Shown: positions 1 to 10,335, counted from the first letter of the stretch. The stretch is 64,000 nucleotides of DNA from Pseudomonadota bacterium (GCA_018261735.1 JAGTRM010000020.1:1-64000), one strand, 5' to 3'. The notes: a model not told the origin generated them from the letters alone. Numbers and translations: made by a program.

Positions 1-123
1 GCGCTGCCCGACTTGGGCGCGTACGGTGATAAAATCCGGGTTTTGCCGGTTTCTGCCCGGCTCGAGCCCGATCTGACCGACTGGCTGATAGGAAAATTGA
101 ATCATGGACGCCAAACTGCTTGA
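1..123 (+). CDS. lpxK: Tetraacyldisaccharide 4'-kinase, C-terminal end (partial)
   Basis: The first 40 codons of the window are open from base 1 and end at a TGA at 121-123. The peptide, with a segment reading [15 protein letters not shown], resembles the C-terminal tail of LpxK, the inner-membrane kinase that phosphorylates the lipid A disaccharide precursor. The stop lies 20 bases inside the following trm112-like gene. LpxK followed by a Trm112-family protein and kdsB is the usual proteobacterial order and supports the call. The catalytic part lies outside the window, so only context and the tail are available. Confidence 0.75.
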   Translation, partial: ALPDLGAYGDKIRVLPVSARLEPDLTDWLIGKLNHGRQTA

Positions 124-289
124 AATCCTGGTCTGCCCGCTGTGCAAGGGGCCGCTGATCTTCAATAAAATCCGCCAGGAATTGGTCTGCAAGGGCGACC
201 GACTGGCTTATCCGGTCAAGGATGGCATTCCGGTGATGCTGGAAGCGGAAGCGCGCGAACTCGCCGCCGATGAGGAGGCCGAGCAATGA
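104..289 (+). CDS. Trm112 family protein (YcaR-like)
   Basis: A 61-residue protein starting [16 protein letters not shown], with Cys11 and Cys14 and a third cysteine near residue 29. This matches the small Trm112/YcaR zinc-ribbon-like family that sits between lpxK and kdsB in many proteobacteria. Eukaryotic Trm112 activates methyltransferases; the role of the bacterial form is not established, so no specific function is assigned. The gene overlaps the end of lpxK by 20 bases and the start of kdsB by four (ATGA), so it is probably translated as part of one lipid A/Kdo operon. Confidence 0.9.
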   Translation: MDAKLLEILVCPLCKGPLIFNKIRQELVCKGDRLAYPVKDGIPVMLEAEARELAADEEAEQ

Positions 290-1050
290 GCTTTGTCGCC
301 CTGATCCCGGCCCGATTGAAATCGACTCGCTTGCCGGATAAGCCGCTGGCCGATATCCATGGCCAGCCGATGATCGTGCGCGTGGCCGAGCGCGCCAAGC
401 TCTCCGGCGCCAAGCGCGCCGTGGTGGCCACCGACGATGCGCGCATTCTGGAAGCGGTGCTGGCTTGCGGTCATGAAGCCGTGATGACGCGCCCCGATCA
501 TGCCTCCGGCACCGAGCGCCTCGCCGAAGCGGCCGATATCCTGGGTCTGCCGGATGAGGAAATCGTGGTCAACGTGCAGGGCGACGAACCGCTGATCGAT
601 CCGCGGCTGGTCGATGCCGTGGCTGCCAAGCTCGCTGGCGATGCGTCTCTGGTGATGTCCACGGCCGCGCACCCGATCGTGTCGGCCGCCGATTTCTTCA
701 ATCCGAACGTGGTCAAGGTCGTGCTCGACAAGACCGGGCGCGCGCTGTATTTCAGCCGGGCGCCGATTCCCTGGGCCCGCGATGCGTTTGCTGTTGACAA
801 GAGCGTGCTGCCGGCCAACCTGGGCGCGCTGCGCCATGTCGGCATCTATGGCTACCGCGCCGGTTTCCTGCGCGCCTACCGCGATCTGGCCGTGTCGCCG
901 ATCGAGGGCATCGAGGCGCTGGAGCAGTTGCGCGTGCTGTGGCACGGCCATGCCATCGGCGTGTTCGTCACCGACCATGCCCCGGCTGCCGGCGTCGATA
1001 CGCCGGAAGACCTGGCGCGCGTGCGCGCGGTGTTCGGCCAGACGGCCTGA
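286..1050 (+). CDS. kdsB: 3-deoxy-manno-octulosonate cytidylyltransferase
   Basis: A 254-residue protein of normal length for KdsB, which activates Kdo with CTP to give CMP-Kdo for the lipopolysaccharide inner core in the cytoplasm. The N-terminus [17 protein letters not shown] is the nucleotide-binding signature of the family, and [11 protein letters not shown] in the middle is the second conserved block. The start codon overlaps the preceding trm112 stop in an ATGA arrangement, which indicates translational coupling. Position after lpxK and before adk agrees with envelope biosynthesis. Confidence 0.95.
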   Translation: MSFVALIPARLKSTRLPDKPLADIHGQPMIVRVAERAKLSGAKRAVVATDDARILEAVLACGHEAVMTRPDHASGTERLAEAADILGLPDEEIVVNVQGDEPLIDPRLVDAVAAKLAGDASLVMSTAAHPIVSAADFFNPNVVKVVLDKTGRALYFSRAPIPWARDAFAVDKSVLPANLGALRHVGIYGYRAGFLRAYRDLAVSPIEGIEALEQLRVLWHGHAIGVFVTDHAPAAGVDTPEDLARVRAVFGQTA

Positions 1051-1761
<711 letters not shown>

Positions 1762-1809
1762 TTCCCGGTGAGGGAACGTGTTGCTAACGCTTTCCCTCAC
1801 AACTCCCCC

Positions 1810-2976
1810 ATGAAAAATTTCGATGCAGATGTGCTGATTGTCGGCGGCGGCCTGGTCGGGGCCGCGCTGGCGCTGGCCTTGAAGGACACGCCGCTTTCCG
1901 TGCTGCTGCTGGAAGGGCGCGAGCCTGCGTTTGATTGGCCGGCCGATTCCTGGGATACGCGCATTTATGCCGTCAGCGGCAGCAGCCGAAAACTGCTGGA
2001 GCAGACCGGCGTCTGGGCGCAGCTCGACGCGGCGCGTCTGCAAGCGGTGCAGACCATGCTTATCTTCGGAGATAGTGGTCCGGAATTGCGTTTCGACGCA
2101 CCCGAAGCCGGGCTGGAGCGACTGGCGACGATCCTGGAAAGCCGCGAATTGCAGCGTGCGCTGTGGCAGGCGTTGCAGGCTTGCCCGAATGTCACGCTGC
2201 TTACGCCGGCGGAACCCGCTCAGCTTGCCGTCGATGCCGATGCGGCCACGCTCACACTGGCGGACGGCCGCACCCTGTCCGCTCGGTTGCTGATCGGCGC
2301 CGACGGCGCGCAATCCTGGGTGCGCCGGCAGTGCGCGATCGAACCCCAAACCCATGATTACCGGCAGTTCGGCGTGGTGGCGAATTTCAGCGCAGAAAAG
2401 CCGCATCGCGCGACCGCTTTCCAGTGGTTCCGCACCGATGGCGTGCTGGCCTGGCTGCCGTTGCCGCAGGATCGCATCTCGATGGTCTGGTCCTGCCCGG
2501 CGGCGTTGAAGGATGAACTGCTGGCGCTCGATGCGCTGCAGCTCGCGGCACGGGTGGCGGCAGCCGGTGGCGAGCGGCTGGGCGCGTTGCAGACGATCAC
2601 ACCGGCGGCGGCTTTTCCGCTGCGCCTCAATCATGTTCCCAAGCTGGTCGCGCCGCGCGTGGCGCTGGTCGGCGATGCCGCTCATACCGTGCATCCGCTC
2701 GCCGGTCAGGGGGTGAATCTGGGTTTTGGTGATGTGGCGGAACTTGCTGGCATACTGTCTGCCGTACTGCCTGCTCGCTGCGGCGATCTCGATATCTTGC
2801 GGCGCTACGAGCGCGCACGGCGCGAGCCGGTCTATTTGATGCAGGGCGTGTGTCACGGACTGCAGCAACTGTTCAACAATAACAACCCCTTGCTCAAGGC
2901 CGCACGCAATTTCGGGCTGGGGGCGACCAATCAATCGGCATGGCTGAAGCGACAACTGATTCGCCAGGCTTTGTAA
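1810..2976 (+). CDS. UbiH/UbiF/Coq6 family FAD-dependent hydroxylase
   Basis: A flavoprotein monooxygenase of about 388 residues. It has an N-terminal dinucleotide-binding motif (IVGGGLVGAALA), a middle GADGAQSWVRR motif and the diagnostic UbiH-family block GDAAHTVHPLAGQGVN near residue 285. Members hydroxylate the ubiquinone ring; which position this one modifies cannot be told from sequence alone. The frame extends upstream to 1768, but the ATG at 1810 places the FAD motif at the usual distance from the N-terminus. It is followed after 22 bases by dsbC, a recurrent betaproteobacterial pairing. Confidence 0.9.
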   Translation: MKNFDADVLIVGGGLVGAALALALKDTPLSVLLLEGREPAFDWPADSWDTRIYAVSGSSRKLLEQTGVWAQLDAARLQAVQTMLIFGDSGPELRFDAPEAGLERLATILESRELQRALWQALQACPNVTLLTPAEPAQLAVDADAATLTLADGRTLSARLLIGADGAQSWVRRQCAIEPQTHDYRQFGVVANFSAEKPHRATAFQWFRTDGVLAWLPLPQDRISMVWSCPAALKDELLALDALQLAARVAAAGGERLGALQTITPAAAFPLRLNHVPKLVAPRVALVGDAAHTVHPLAGQGVNLGFGDVAELAGILSAVLPARCGDLDILRRYERARREPVYLMQGVCHGLQQLFNNNNPLLKAARNFGLGATNQSAWLKRQLIRQAL

Positions 2977-2998
2977 CCAACTGGGCAAAGGATATTCC

Positions 2999-3745
2999 AT
3001 GCAATTCAAGCAAATCACCCAAACACTGCTTGCCGCCGGGCTGATTGCCCTGACCGCATGTTCCGCATCGGCCGATACCGCCAGCAGCAAGCAGCTGGCC
3101 GAGGTCAAGGCCCGGGTCACCAAACAGTTGCCGGGCAAGGAAATCACTTCGGTGAATGCCACGCCGATGAAGGGCATTTTCGAGGTCGTCATGGCGGGCA
3201 ACATGATTGTCTATACCGATGCCAAGGCCGATTTCCTGATCTTCGGCGATATGGTTGACGTGGCCAAGCGCGCCAGCGTGACCGAGGCGCGCCTGTCCGA
3301 GTTGCGCAAGGTGGATTTTGCCAAGCTGCCGCTGGAAACCGCGATCAAGGAAGTGCGCGGCGATGGTTCGCGCAAGCTCGCCGTGTTCTCCGATCCGGAT
3401 TGTCCGTTCTGCAAGCAACTGGAACGGCAAGGGCTGAAGGACATGACCAACATCACCATCTACACCTTCCTGATGCCGCTGGCGCAATTGCACCCGGATG
3501 CCGCGCGCAAGTCGCGCGTGATCTGGTGTGCGCAGGACCGCACCGCAGCCTGGAAGGAATGGATCATCAATGAAAAGTTGCCGGAAAACAGCAAGGGCGA
3601 TTGCGAAAACCCGGTGGAAAGCACGGTGCAACTGGGTACCCGGCTCGGTATCAACGGCACACCGGGCCTGATTTTCCCAAGTGGCCGCATGGTGCCGGGC
3701 GCGATTCCCCGGGCCGAGATCGAAAAGCTGCTGGCCGAGAAGTAA
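2999..3745 (+). CDS. dsbC: Thiol:disulfide interchange protein DsbC family
   Basis: A 248-residue exported disulfide isomerase. It has an N-terminal signal segment, a dimerisation domain (about residues 30-100) and a thioredoxin-like domain with the catalytic CPFC at Cys135/Cys138. The cis-proline loop appears as NGTPGLIFPSG near residue 220. DsbC reshuffles wrong disulfides in periplasmic proteins and is kept reduced by DsbD. The signal contains LTAC ending at Cys21, which fits a lipobox, so the protein may be membrane-anchored rather than free. RBS AAAGGA precedes the ATG. Confidence 0.93.
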   Translation: MQFKQITQTLLAAGLIALTACSASADTASSKQLAEVKARVTKQLPGKEITSVNATPMKGIFEVVMAGNMIVYTDAKADFLIFGDMVDVAKRASVTEARLSELRKVDFAKLPLETAIKEVRGDGSRKLAVFSDPDCPFCKQLERQGLKDMTNITIYTFLMPLAQLHPDAARKSRVIWCAQDRTAAWKEWIINEKLPENSKGDCENPVESTVQLGTRLGINGTPGLIFPSGRMVPGAIPRAEIEKLLAEK

Positions 3746-3751
3746 TCAGCC

Positions 3752-4288
3752 ATGGCGGCAGCTCTGCTGATCGTCGATGTGCAGGTGGGCCTGTTTTGCC
3801 ATGCGCCTTTTCCGCTCGATGCGAGCGGCGTGATCGAGCGGATCAACCTGTTGATCGGCCGGGCGCGCGCGGCGCAGGTGCCGGTGATCTTCATCCAGCA
3901 TGAAAGCGGCCCGGAAGACGGGCTTGAACGAGGCAGCCCGGACTGGGCGCTGCATCCGGATCTGGCGCGCCTGCCGCACGATCGGGTGATTGCCAAGACC
4001 GCGTGCGACGGATTCTGTCGCACCGAATTGAAGGCCGTGCTGGATGGCTTGCGGGTGACCGAACTGATCGTGGCCGGCTATGCCACGGATTTTTGTCTGG
4101 ATACCACGCTGCGCCGCGCAGCGAGCGAAGGCTATGCGGTAACGGTGGCTGCTGACGCCCATACCAGCAAGAACCGGCCGGTGCTCAAGGCCACCGATAT
4201 CGTTGCGCATTACAATTGGGTCTGGGCGAATTTCATAGCGCCCGTTCCGATCCGGGTGCGGCCGGCGGCAGGCCTGCTCCTGGCTTGA
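3752..4288 (+). CDS. Isochorismatase-like cysteine hydrolase
   Basis: A 178-residue single-domain protein of the isochorismatase superfamily. The likely catalytic triad is visible: Asp9 in LLIVDVQ, Lys82 in VIAKTACDGF and Cys115 in GYATDFCLDTT. Family members hydrolyse amide or vinyl-ether bonds (nicotinamidase, isochorismatase, pyrazinamidase and others), and the substrate here cannot be assigned. The start lies six bases after the dsbC stop, so the two are probably cotranscribed, although no functional link is known. Confidence 0.9.
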   Translation: MAAALLIVDVQVGLFCHAPFPLDASGVIERINLLIGRARAAQVPVIFIQHESGPEDGLERGSPDWALHPDLARLPHDRVIAKTACDGFCRTELKAVLDGLRVTELIVAGYATDFCLDTTLRRAASEGYAVTVAADAHTSKNRPVLKATDIVAHYNWVWANFIAPVPIRVRPAAGLLLA

Positions 4289-4304
4289 TGGTGGGGTAGA
4301 CAAG

Positions 4305-4337
4305 ACGGCGGGTCCGGGCAGACCCGCCGTAGTTTAT
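4305..4337 (+). terminator. Putative terminator after the cysteine hydrolase
   Basis: A perfect 10-bp stem (ACGGCGGGTC at 4305-4314 with GACCCGCCGT at 4321-4330) and a 6-base loop, followed by a T-containing but interrupted tail (AGTTTATT). It lies 17 bases past the stop of the cysteine hydrolase gene and would separate it from the GGDEF gene. Confidence 0.5.
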
Positions 4338-4505
4338 TCGGCTTCTTCCTTCATGAATTCTTCCCGTTGGCGCGACGACTGACCGGAATGGCCATCCACA
4401 TCTGGCACGTTTCGAAGACGCCATGCCGCCCATCGCCCCCCAGACTTGGGTGCCGGCCCATCCCGTACGATAATTTAAGTATCTGTTTCCATTATGTGAT
4501 TCCAG

Positions 4506-6341
4506 ATGCGACCAGGTTTGTGCGCCGCCGTGGTTTCTCCGGTTTGTTCCCTCATCGCTTCCCTGCCCGGATCGAGGGGCGCGCTGCGGGCGGTTTTGCG
4601 GCTGATCGTTTTGCTGTTCGTGGTCTGCGCCGGTGGCAGTGTCCTGGTACCGGCTGCGGACAGCCAGCCGGACCGGGTGCTCTATCTTAATTCCTATCAC
4701 CGCGGATATCCCTGGAGCGATGGCATCGAGCAGGGCTTGCGCGAGCGGCTGGATGCCTCGGGCAAAATGATCGAGTTTTCCGTGGAGTATCTGGATAGCC
4801 GCCGCTTTTCGTTTGCCTCGCAGATCGGGCCCCTGGCTGAATCGATGACGATCAAGTATGCGAAATATCGCCCGAACCTGATCGTGGTTTCCGACAATGC
4901 CGCTTTCGAATTCGCCATCAAGTATCGCCAACGCTTGTTCCACGGCCTGCCCATTGTCTTTTGCGGGTTCAACGATTTCCGGCCGGGCATGCTCAAAGGC
5001 CTGCGCAATATCACCGGCGTGAACGAGGAGGTCAGCATCCTGGCCACGGTCGATATGGCATTGAAGGTGCATCCGGATACCCGCACCCTGGTTTTTATTA
5101 CCTCGACCGGCGATGCCAGCAGCAAGCGCAACCATGATGCGGTGGAGCGAACGGCCATCCCGAAACTGCACACGCAATACAAGCTGGTCATTCTGAAAGA
5201 TGCCTCGATCGAGGAAGTTCACCATCGCCTGGAAAAACTGCCACCCGAGACCCTGGTCTTCATCGCGGGCCAGACGAGGGACCGGGGCGCAGGCCGCGCG
5301 CTGACGCCCGAAGAGAACGGCCGGCTGATCAGTGCCGCCAGCCCGTATCCCACCTATTCGTTCTGGGATATCTATCTCAAAACGGGCGTGGTCGGCGGCC
5401 ATGTCCTGACCGGAATCGACCAGGGACGTGCCGCTGCGGATCTGGTGTTGCGCATTCTGGATGGCACGCCCGCCGATGCCATTCCGGTGGTCATGGATAC
5501 GCCAAGCACCAATATGTTCGATTATCAGGTCATGCGGCGATTCGATATCTCGCCCTCGGATCTGCCGCCGGACAGCGTCATCATCAACCGGTCTTTTTCA
5601 GTCTGGCATGCCTATCGCTGGCAGATATTGGGTGTCGTCGGCTTGCTTGGCGTGGAGACGGTGCTGGTGCTGGTGCTGATCCACATGATCCGCGCGCGGC
5701 GCCACGCACTGGCGGCCCTGGCTCTGGAACGTGTGTTGCTGGAATCCAATGTCGAGACGCGCACGGCGGAACTGAAGGCCGCCAATGACCGGTTGGCCTT
5801 GCTCAGTTACAGCGATGGCCTGACCCGGCTGGCCAACCGGCGCTGCTTCGACAAGGTGCTCTCCACCGAGATATCGCGCCTGCACCGCACCGGCGCCCCT
5901 TTGTCCCTGATCATGCTGGATATCGATTTCTTCAAGAATTTCAATGATACCTACGGGCATGTGGCCGGCGACGAATGCTTGCGGAAACTGGGTGCCTTGC
6001 TGGAACACCTGGTGAATCGCCCGGCCGATCTGTCTGCACGTTACGGCGGGGAAGAGTTCGCGGTCATCCTGCCCGAAACGGATGCGCAAGGTGCGCTGAC
6101 GCTGGCTACGCGCATCCACGAAGGCATAGCCGCGCTGGCGATTGTGCACGCCGCTTCCCTCGTTGCGGACCATGTCACGGCCAGCCTGGGCGTGGTCACC
6201 ATCGATACGGCCAAGCCGATGCCGTTGGCGGAGATCATCGGCCTGGCGGACGAGCAGCTCTACAAGGCTAAATCCAACGGCCGCAACCAGGTGGCTGCGC
6301 TGGATCTGTCTGATCCTGCCCATGGGACGCATCACGCCTGA
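4506..6341 (+). CDS. Diguanylate cyclase with periplasmic substrate-binding-type sensor domain
   Basis: A 611-residue membrane protein. An N-terminal hydrophobic segment (about residues 35-50) is followed by a periplasmic domain resembling the ABC substrate-binding protein fold (LYLNSYHRGYPWSDGIEQG). Next come a transmembrane helix near residues 370-393, a short coiled coil and a GGDEF domain. The active site is GGEEF at 514-518, and the inhibitory RxxD motif (R505-D508) sits exactly five residues before it, so the enzyme should make cyclic di-GMP and be feedback-inhibited. The ligand is unknown. The exact start is uncertain because no strong RBS is seen. Confidence 0.9.
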   Translation: MRPGLCAAVVSPVCSLIASLPGSRGALRAVLRLIVLLFVVCAGGSVLVPAADSQPDRVLYLNSYHRGYPWSDGIEQGLRERLDASGKMIEFSVEYLDSRRFSFASQIGPLAESMTIKYAKYRPNLIVVSDNAAFEFAIKYRQRLFHGLPIVFCGFNDFRPGMLKGLRNITGVNEEVSILATVDMALKVHPDTRTLVFITSTGDASSKRNHDAVERTAIPKLHTQYKLVILKDASIEEVHHRLEKLPPETLVFIAGQTRDRGAGRALTPEENGRLISAASPYPTYSFWDIYLKTGVVGGHVLTGIDQGRAAADLVLRILDGTPADAIPVVMDTPSTNMFDYQVMRRFDISPSDLPPDSVIINRSFSVWHAYRWQILGVVGLLGVETVLVLVLIHMIRARRHALAALALERVLLESNVETRTAELKAANDRLALLSYSDGLTRLANRRCFDKVLSTEISRLHRTGAPLSLIMLDIDFFKNFNDTYGHVAGDECLRKLGALLEHLVNRPADLSARYGGEEFAVILPETDAQGALTLATRIHEGIAALAIVHAASLVADHVTASLGVVTIDTAKPMPLAEIIGLADEQLYKAKSNGRNQVAALDLSDPAHGTHHA

Positions 6342-6433
6342 ACGGGTTCTTGCCGATCTTTGCGCGGGCGAATTGACCGGCGCATTGGCCGCAGCAGGCA
6401 CCTATATTGGAACAAGACCCATGGGGAGAAAAA

Positions 6434-8830
6434 ATGACAAGCCTTCCTTCCTTGTCCACGCCGCAACTTTACTCGCCTTGCGACCCCGCGCAGTTTGATT
6501 TCCAGACCACGGCGGAGCTGGATGATCTGACCGAAATCATCGGCCAGGCGCGCGCCATGCAGGCCGTGCACTTTGGCGCCGGTATCCAGCAGGATGGCTA
6601 CAATCTCTTCGTACTGGGCCCGGCCGGCATGGGCAAGCGCAGCATGGTCCGGCAGTTTCTTGAAGGCAAGGCCGGTAGGGAGCCTGAACCCGATGACTGG
6701 TGCTACCTGAACAATTTCACCGAACCGCACAAACCGCAGGCGCTGCGCCTGCCCAGTGGCAAGGGGCCGGAATTGCGCCAGCGCATGGCGCAACTGGTGG
6801 ATTACCTGCGCACGGCGATTCCCGCGCTGTTCGATAGTGACGAGTACCGCGCCAAGCTCAGCGCCATCCAGGATGAGTTCAATACCCGGCAGGAACAGGC
6901 ATTCAAGGAACTGGGCGAGGATGCCGAACGGCAAGAAATCGTGCTGCTGCGGGTGGCCGATGGCTTCGCGTTTGCCCCCACCCGCAACCACGAGGTGGTG
7001 CCGCCGGAAGAATTCGAAAAGCTGCCCGAGGAAGAAAGAAAACGGCTGGGCGCGCTGATCGCCGCACTGCAGGCGCGGCTGGAGAAAATCCTGCGCCACG
7101 TGCCGCAGTGGCGCAAGGAGCGCAGCGAGCGTATCAAGCAGCTCAACCGCGAAACCACGCTGTCGGTGGTCGAGCACATGCTGAACGAGTTGCGGGCGAG
7201 CTACGCCGATCTGCCCGCAGTGCTGAAATACCTCGATGCCGTGCAGCACGATATGGTCGAGCACGGCGACGAGTTTCGCAAGCAGGAGGAGCCGGCCAAT
7301 CTCGCCGACATGGGTACGCGGCATAGCTTTCAGCGCTACCAGGTGAATGTGCTGGTGAGCAACGGCAAGCATGAAGGCGCGCCGATCATCAGCGAAGACA
7401 ACCCGTCCTACAGCAACCTGGTGGGCCGGGTCGAACATATCTCCCAGCTCGGCGCGCTAGTAACCGATTTCACTCTGATCAAGCCCGGCGCCTTGCATCT
7501 GGCCAACGGTGGCTACCTGCTGCTGGATATCCACAAGGTGCTGATCCAGCCGTTTGCCTGGGAAGGCTTGAAGCGGGCCTTGCAGGCGCGGGCGATCCAC
7601 ATCGAATCGCTGGGGCAGATGTTCAGCCTGATCAGCACCGTCTCGCTCGAACCCGAACCGATCCCGCTTGATACCAAGATCGTCCTGTTCGGCAACCGGA
7701 TGCTCTATTACCTGCTGCAGGAATACGACCCGGATTTCGGCGAACTCTTCAAGGTGGCGGCGGATTTCGAGGACCGGATCGAGCGCAGCCCGGAAACGCA
7801 CCTGTTGTATGCGCGCCTGATCGCCACACTGGCGCGCAAGGAAAAGCTGGCGGCTTTCAATCGCCGCGCCGTGGCCCGGGTGATCGAATACAGCGCGCGC
7901 CTGGTGGGCGATGCCGAACGCCTGTCGACCCACATGCGCAGCGTGACCGATCTATTGCACGCCGCTGATTACTGGGCGCGCGAGGCCGGCCATGCGGTCG
8001 TGGATGTGGTTGACGTGCAGCAGGCCATCGATGCCCAGATCCACCGCCAGGACCGGCTGAAATCCAGGCTGCACGAGGAAATCCTGCGCAATACGTTGAT
8101 GATCGATACCGCCGGCGCGGTGGTGGGCCAGATCAACGCGCTCTCGGTGATTGAACTGGGCAATTTTGCTTTCGCGTTGCCCACGCGGATCACGGCCACC
8201 ACGCGGCTGGGCGACGGCGAACTCGTCAATATCGAGCGCGAGGTGAAGCTTTCCGGCGCGTTCCATTCCAAGGGCGTACTGATCCTCTCGGCCTTCCTCG
8301 CTGCACGCTACGCCCGGAACCAGCCGCTGGCGCTGGCGGCGAGCCTGGTGTTCGAGCAATCCTATTCGTTTGTCGATGGCGACAGCGCCTCGCTGGCCGA
8401 GCTGTGCGTGTTGCTCTCGAACCTCGCCGAGACGCCGATCCGGCAAGCGCTCGCGGTCACCGGCTCGGTCAATCAGTTCGGCCAGGTTCAGGCCATCGGC
8501 GCGGTGAACGAGAAGATCGAAGGCTTTTTCGACATTTGCACCGCGCGCGGGCTGACGGGCGAGCAGGGCGTGCTGATCCCTGCCGCCAATGTCAAACACC
8601 TGATGCTGCGCTGGGACGTGGTCGCCGCCGCCGATGCCGGCAAGTTCCGGATCTACGCGGTGGAAACCGTCGACCAGGCGCTGGCCCTGCTGACCGGCAT
8701 CCCCGCCGGCGAGCTGGACGCCAATGGCGCCTACCCGGAAGACAGCGTGAACTACAAGGTGGCGGCACGCATCGTCGCGCTGGGCGAGATCAGGAAATCC
8801 TTTATGCGGCGGGCGGAGAAGAAGTCTTGA
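6434..8830 (+). CDS. Lon-like ATP-dependent protease (AAA + Lon proteolytic domain)
   Basis: A protein of about 798 residues of the LonB-like/Lon-related family without the classical Lon N-domain. An ATP-binding loop GPAGMGKRS lies near residue 60, followed by a coiled-coil insertion (about 150-270) and a second AAA portion. The C-terminal protease domain has Ser651 (DGDSASLAEL) and Lys694 (VNEKIEGF) spaced 43 residues apart, as in Lon. It probably degrades cytosolic proteins; substrates are unknown. The frame opens at 6407, but GGGGAG six bases before the ATG at 6434 makes that the better start. Confidence 0.9.
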   Translation: MTSLPSLSTPQLYSPCDPAQFDFQTTAELDDLTEIIGQARAMQAVHFGAGIQQDGYNLFVLGPAGMGKRSMVRQFLEGKAGREPEPDDWCYLNNFTEPHKPQALRLPSGKGPELRQRMAQLVDYLRTAIPALFDSDEYRAKLSAIQDEFNTRQEQAFKELGEDAERQEIVLLRVADGFAFAPTRNHEVVPPEEFEKLPEEERKRLGALIAALQARLEKILRHVPQWRKERSERIKQLNRETTLSVVEHMLNELRASYADLPAVLKYLDAVQHDMVEHGDEFRKQEEPANLADMGTRHSFQRYQVNVLVSNGKHEGAPIISEDNPSYSNLVGRVEHISQLGALVTDFTLIKPGALHLANGGYLLLDIHKVLIQPFAWEGLKRALQARAIHIESLGQMFSLISTVSLEPEPIPLDTKIVLFGNRMLYYLLQEYDPDFGELFKVAADFEDRIERSPETHLLYARLIATLARKEKLAAFNRRAVARVIEYSARLVGDAERLSTHMRSVTDLLHAADYWAREAGHAVVDVVDVQQAIDAQIHRQDRLKSRLHEEILRNTLMIDTAGAVVGQINALSVIELGNFAFALPTRITATTRLGDGELVNIEREVKLSGAFHSKGVLILSAFLAARYARNQPLALAASLVFEQSYSFVDGDSASLAELCVLLSNLAETPIRQALAVTGSVNQFGQVQAIGAVNEKIEGFFDICTARGLTGEQGVLIPAANVKHLMLRWDVVAAADAGKFRIYAVETVDQALALLTGIPAGELDANGAYPEDSVNYKVAARIVALGEIRKSFMRRAEKKS

Positions 8831-8913
8831 TAACCTGCCCACGATCGCGCTTTTCGGCACCTGCCAAGGCCAGGGCATACTTCTCGTGATCACCGCCTAA
8901 TCCGGTATGCCAC

Positions 8914-8952
8914 AAAACAAAAATGCCGTTCACCTGTTAAATGAACGGCATT
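8914..8952 (-). terminator. Rho-independent terminator of the aldo/keto reductase gene
   Basis: An 11-bp perfect stem (8922-8932 with 8942-8952) with a 9-base loop. Read on the minus strand it is followed by a T-rich run, the complement of the A-rich stretch at 8914-8921. It lies just downstream of the minus-strand aldo/keto reductase stop and also separates it from the convergent Lon-like gene. Confidence 0.8.
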
Positions 8953-8989
8953 GGGATAGCGCACCCGGGTTAGATCAGCGCATCTTCCC

Positions 8990-10039
8990 TCATCCCCCTT
9001 GGGAATCCACCAGCTGCTGGCGCCGGTAGACGCCCTGGCGCTCCAGCATCCAGCCCGGATATTCGCGCGGCAAGGCGCTGACCTGGTCGAGTACGGCCAG
9101 TTCTTCGGCACTGAGCTTGATCGCTGTGGCGGCGAGGTTGTCGTCCAGTTGCGCCACGCGCTTGGCGCCGATGATCACGCTGGTCACCACCGGCTGGTGC
9201 AGCAGCCAGGCCAGCGCGATCTGCGCCACCGAAACGCCGCGCAGTTCGGCGATCATGCGCATCACGTCGACGCAATCGAAGGCGCGCTCCTTGTCGATCA
9301 GCGGGAAATCAAAGGTGATGCGGCGGCTGCCGGCTTCGGCCTGGCCGTCGCGCGTGTACTTGCCGCTGAGCAGCCCGCCCGCCAGCGGGCTCCACACCAT
9401 CAGGCCGACCTTTTCGCTTTGCAGCATCGGCACCACCTCGCGCTCCAGATCGCGCCCGGCCAGCGTGTAGTAGGCTTGCAGCGATTCAAAGCGCGCCAGT
9501 CCCAGCCGCTCCGAAATGCCCAGCGCCTTCATGATCTGCCAGGCGGCCCAGTTCGATACGCCCAGGTAACGCACATGGCCCTGCTGCACCAGCGTATCGA
9601 GCGCGCGTAGCGCCTCTTCGATCGGCGTGGCCGGGTCGAAACCGTGGATCTGGTAGAGGTCGATATGGTCGAGTTGCAGGCGCTGCAGGCTGGCTTTCAC
9701 CGCATCCATGATGTGAAAGCGCGACATGCCGCGTGAATTAGTGCTTTTGGTGCCGGCCTCGCCGAAAACCTTGGTCGCAACCACCACGTTCTCGCGCGGC
9801 ACTTTCAGGTTCTTCAGTGCCTGGCCGGTGATGATTTCGGAGCGGCCATCCGAATAAACGTCGGCGGTATCGATGAAGTTGATGCCGGCATCGAGCGAGC
9901 GGCCGATCAGCGCTTCCGCCTCGCCCTGCTGCAGCTTGCCGATCTGCCCCCACATGCCTTCCTCGCCGCCAAAGGTCATGGTACCCAGGCACAGCTCGGA
10001 AACGAAAAGACCGGTATTGCCGAATTTCCTGTAACGCAT
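8990..10039 (-). CDS. Aldo/keto reductase
   Basis: A 349-residue NADPH-dependent oxidoreductase of the aldo/keto reductase superfamily. The N-terminus (RKFGNTGLFVSELCLGTM) is typical of the Tas/YghZ-type group. The catalytic tetrad is present: Asp and Tyr in FIDTADVYSDG, Lys in VVVATKVFG and His in LYQIHGFDP. The C-terminal cofactor loop SVIIGAKRVAQLDDN is also conserved. The natural substrate cannot be predicted. RBS AAGGAG lies before the ATG. It appears to be a single-gene unit with its own terminator. Confidence 0.93.
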   Translation of the reverse strand: MRYRKFGNTGLFVSELCLGTMTFGGEEGMWGQIGKLQQGEAEALIGRSLDAGINFIDTADVYSDGRSEIITGQALKNLKVPRENVVVATKVFGEAGTKSTNSRGMSRFHIMDAVKASLQRLQLDHIDLYQIHGFDPATPIEEALRALDTLVQQGHVRYLGVSNWAAWQIMKALGISERLGLARFESLQAYYTLAGRDLEREVVPMLQSEKVGLMVWSPLAGGLLSGKYTRDGQAEAGSRRITFDFPLIDKERAFDCVDVMRMIAELRGVSVAQIALAWLLHQPVVTSVIIGAKRVAQLDDNLAATAIKLSAEELAVLDQVSALPREYPGWMLERQGVYRRQQLVDSQGG

Positions 10040-10335
10040 GTCAAAAGCTCCTTGTAGAGATACCGCTGCAGTATAGAAGGCAAAATTGGCGGCCGTGGCG
10101 GCGGGTGTTGATAGCTTGTCGCGTCGTGAACTTGCGGAAATCGCCAGCGCCAGCAGGAAGCAGGTTGTCGGCTAAGCCCTACCATCGACGAGAAAAAGGT
10201 GTCGGCTTACATTGCGGCCAAAGTTTCGTTCTTCGGTCGCCGGACGTCCCGGAAGCTGACCGACCTTTATCGGCACCGTTAAATGATATTTTCTGATATG
10301 CCTGTTCCCGTCGTGTTCGCTAATCCCGGATAAAT
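10040..10335. other. Intergenic region upstream of the aldo/keto reductase
   Basis: About 296 bases between the AKR start and the AEC transporter stop, both on the minus strand. It must hold the AKR promoter, but no clear -35/-10 pair, terminator or RNA gene was recognised. Short open frames here have no family resemblance. Confidence 0.5.
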
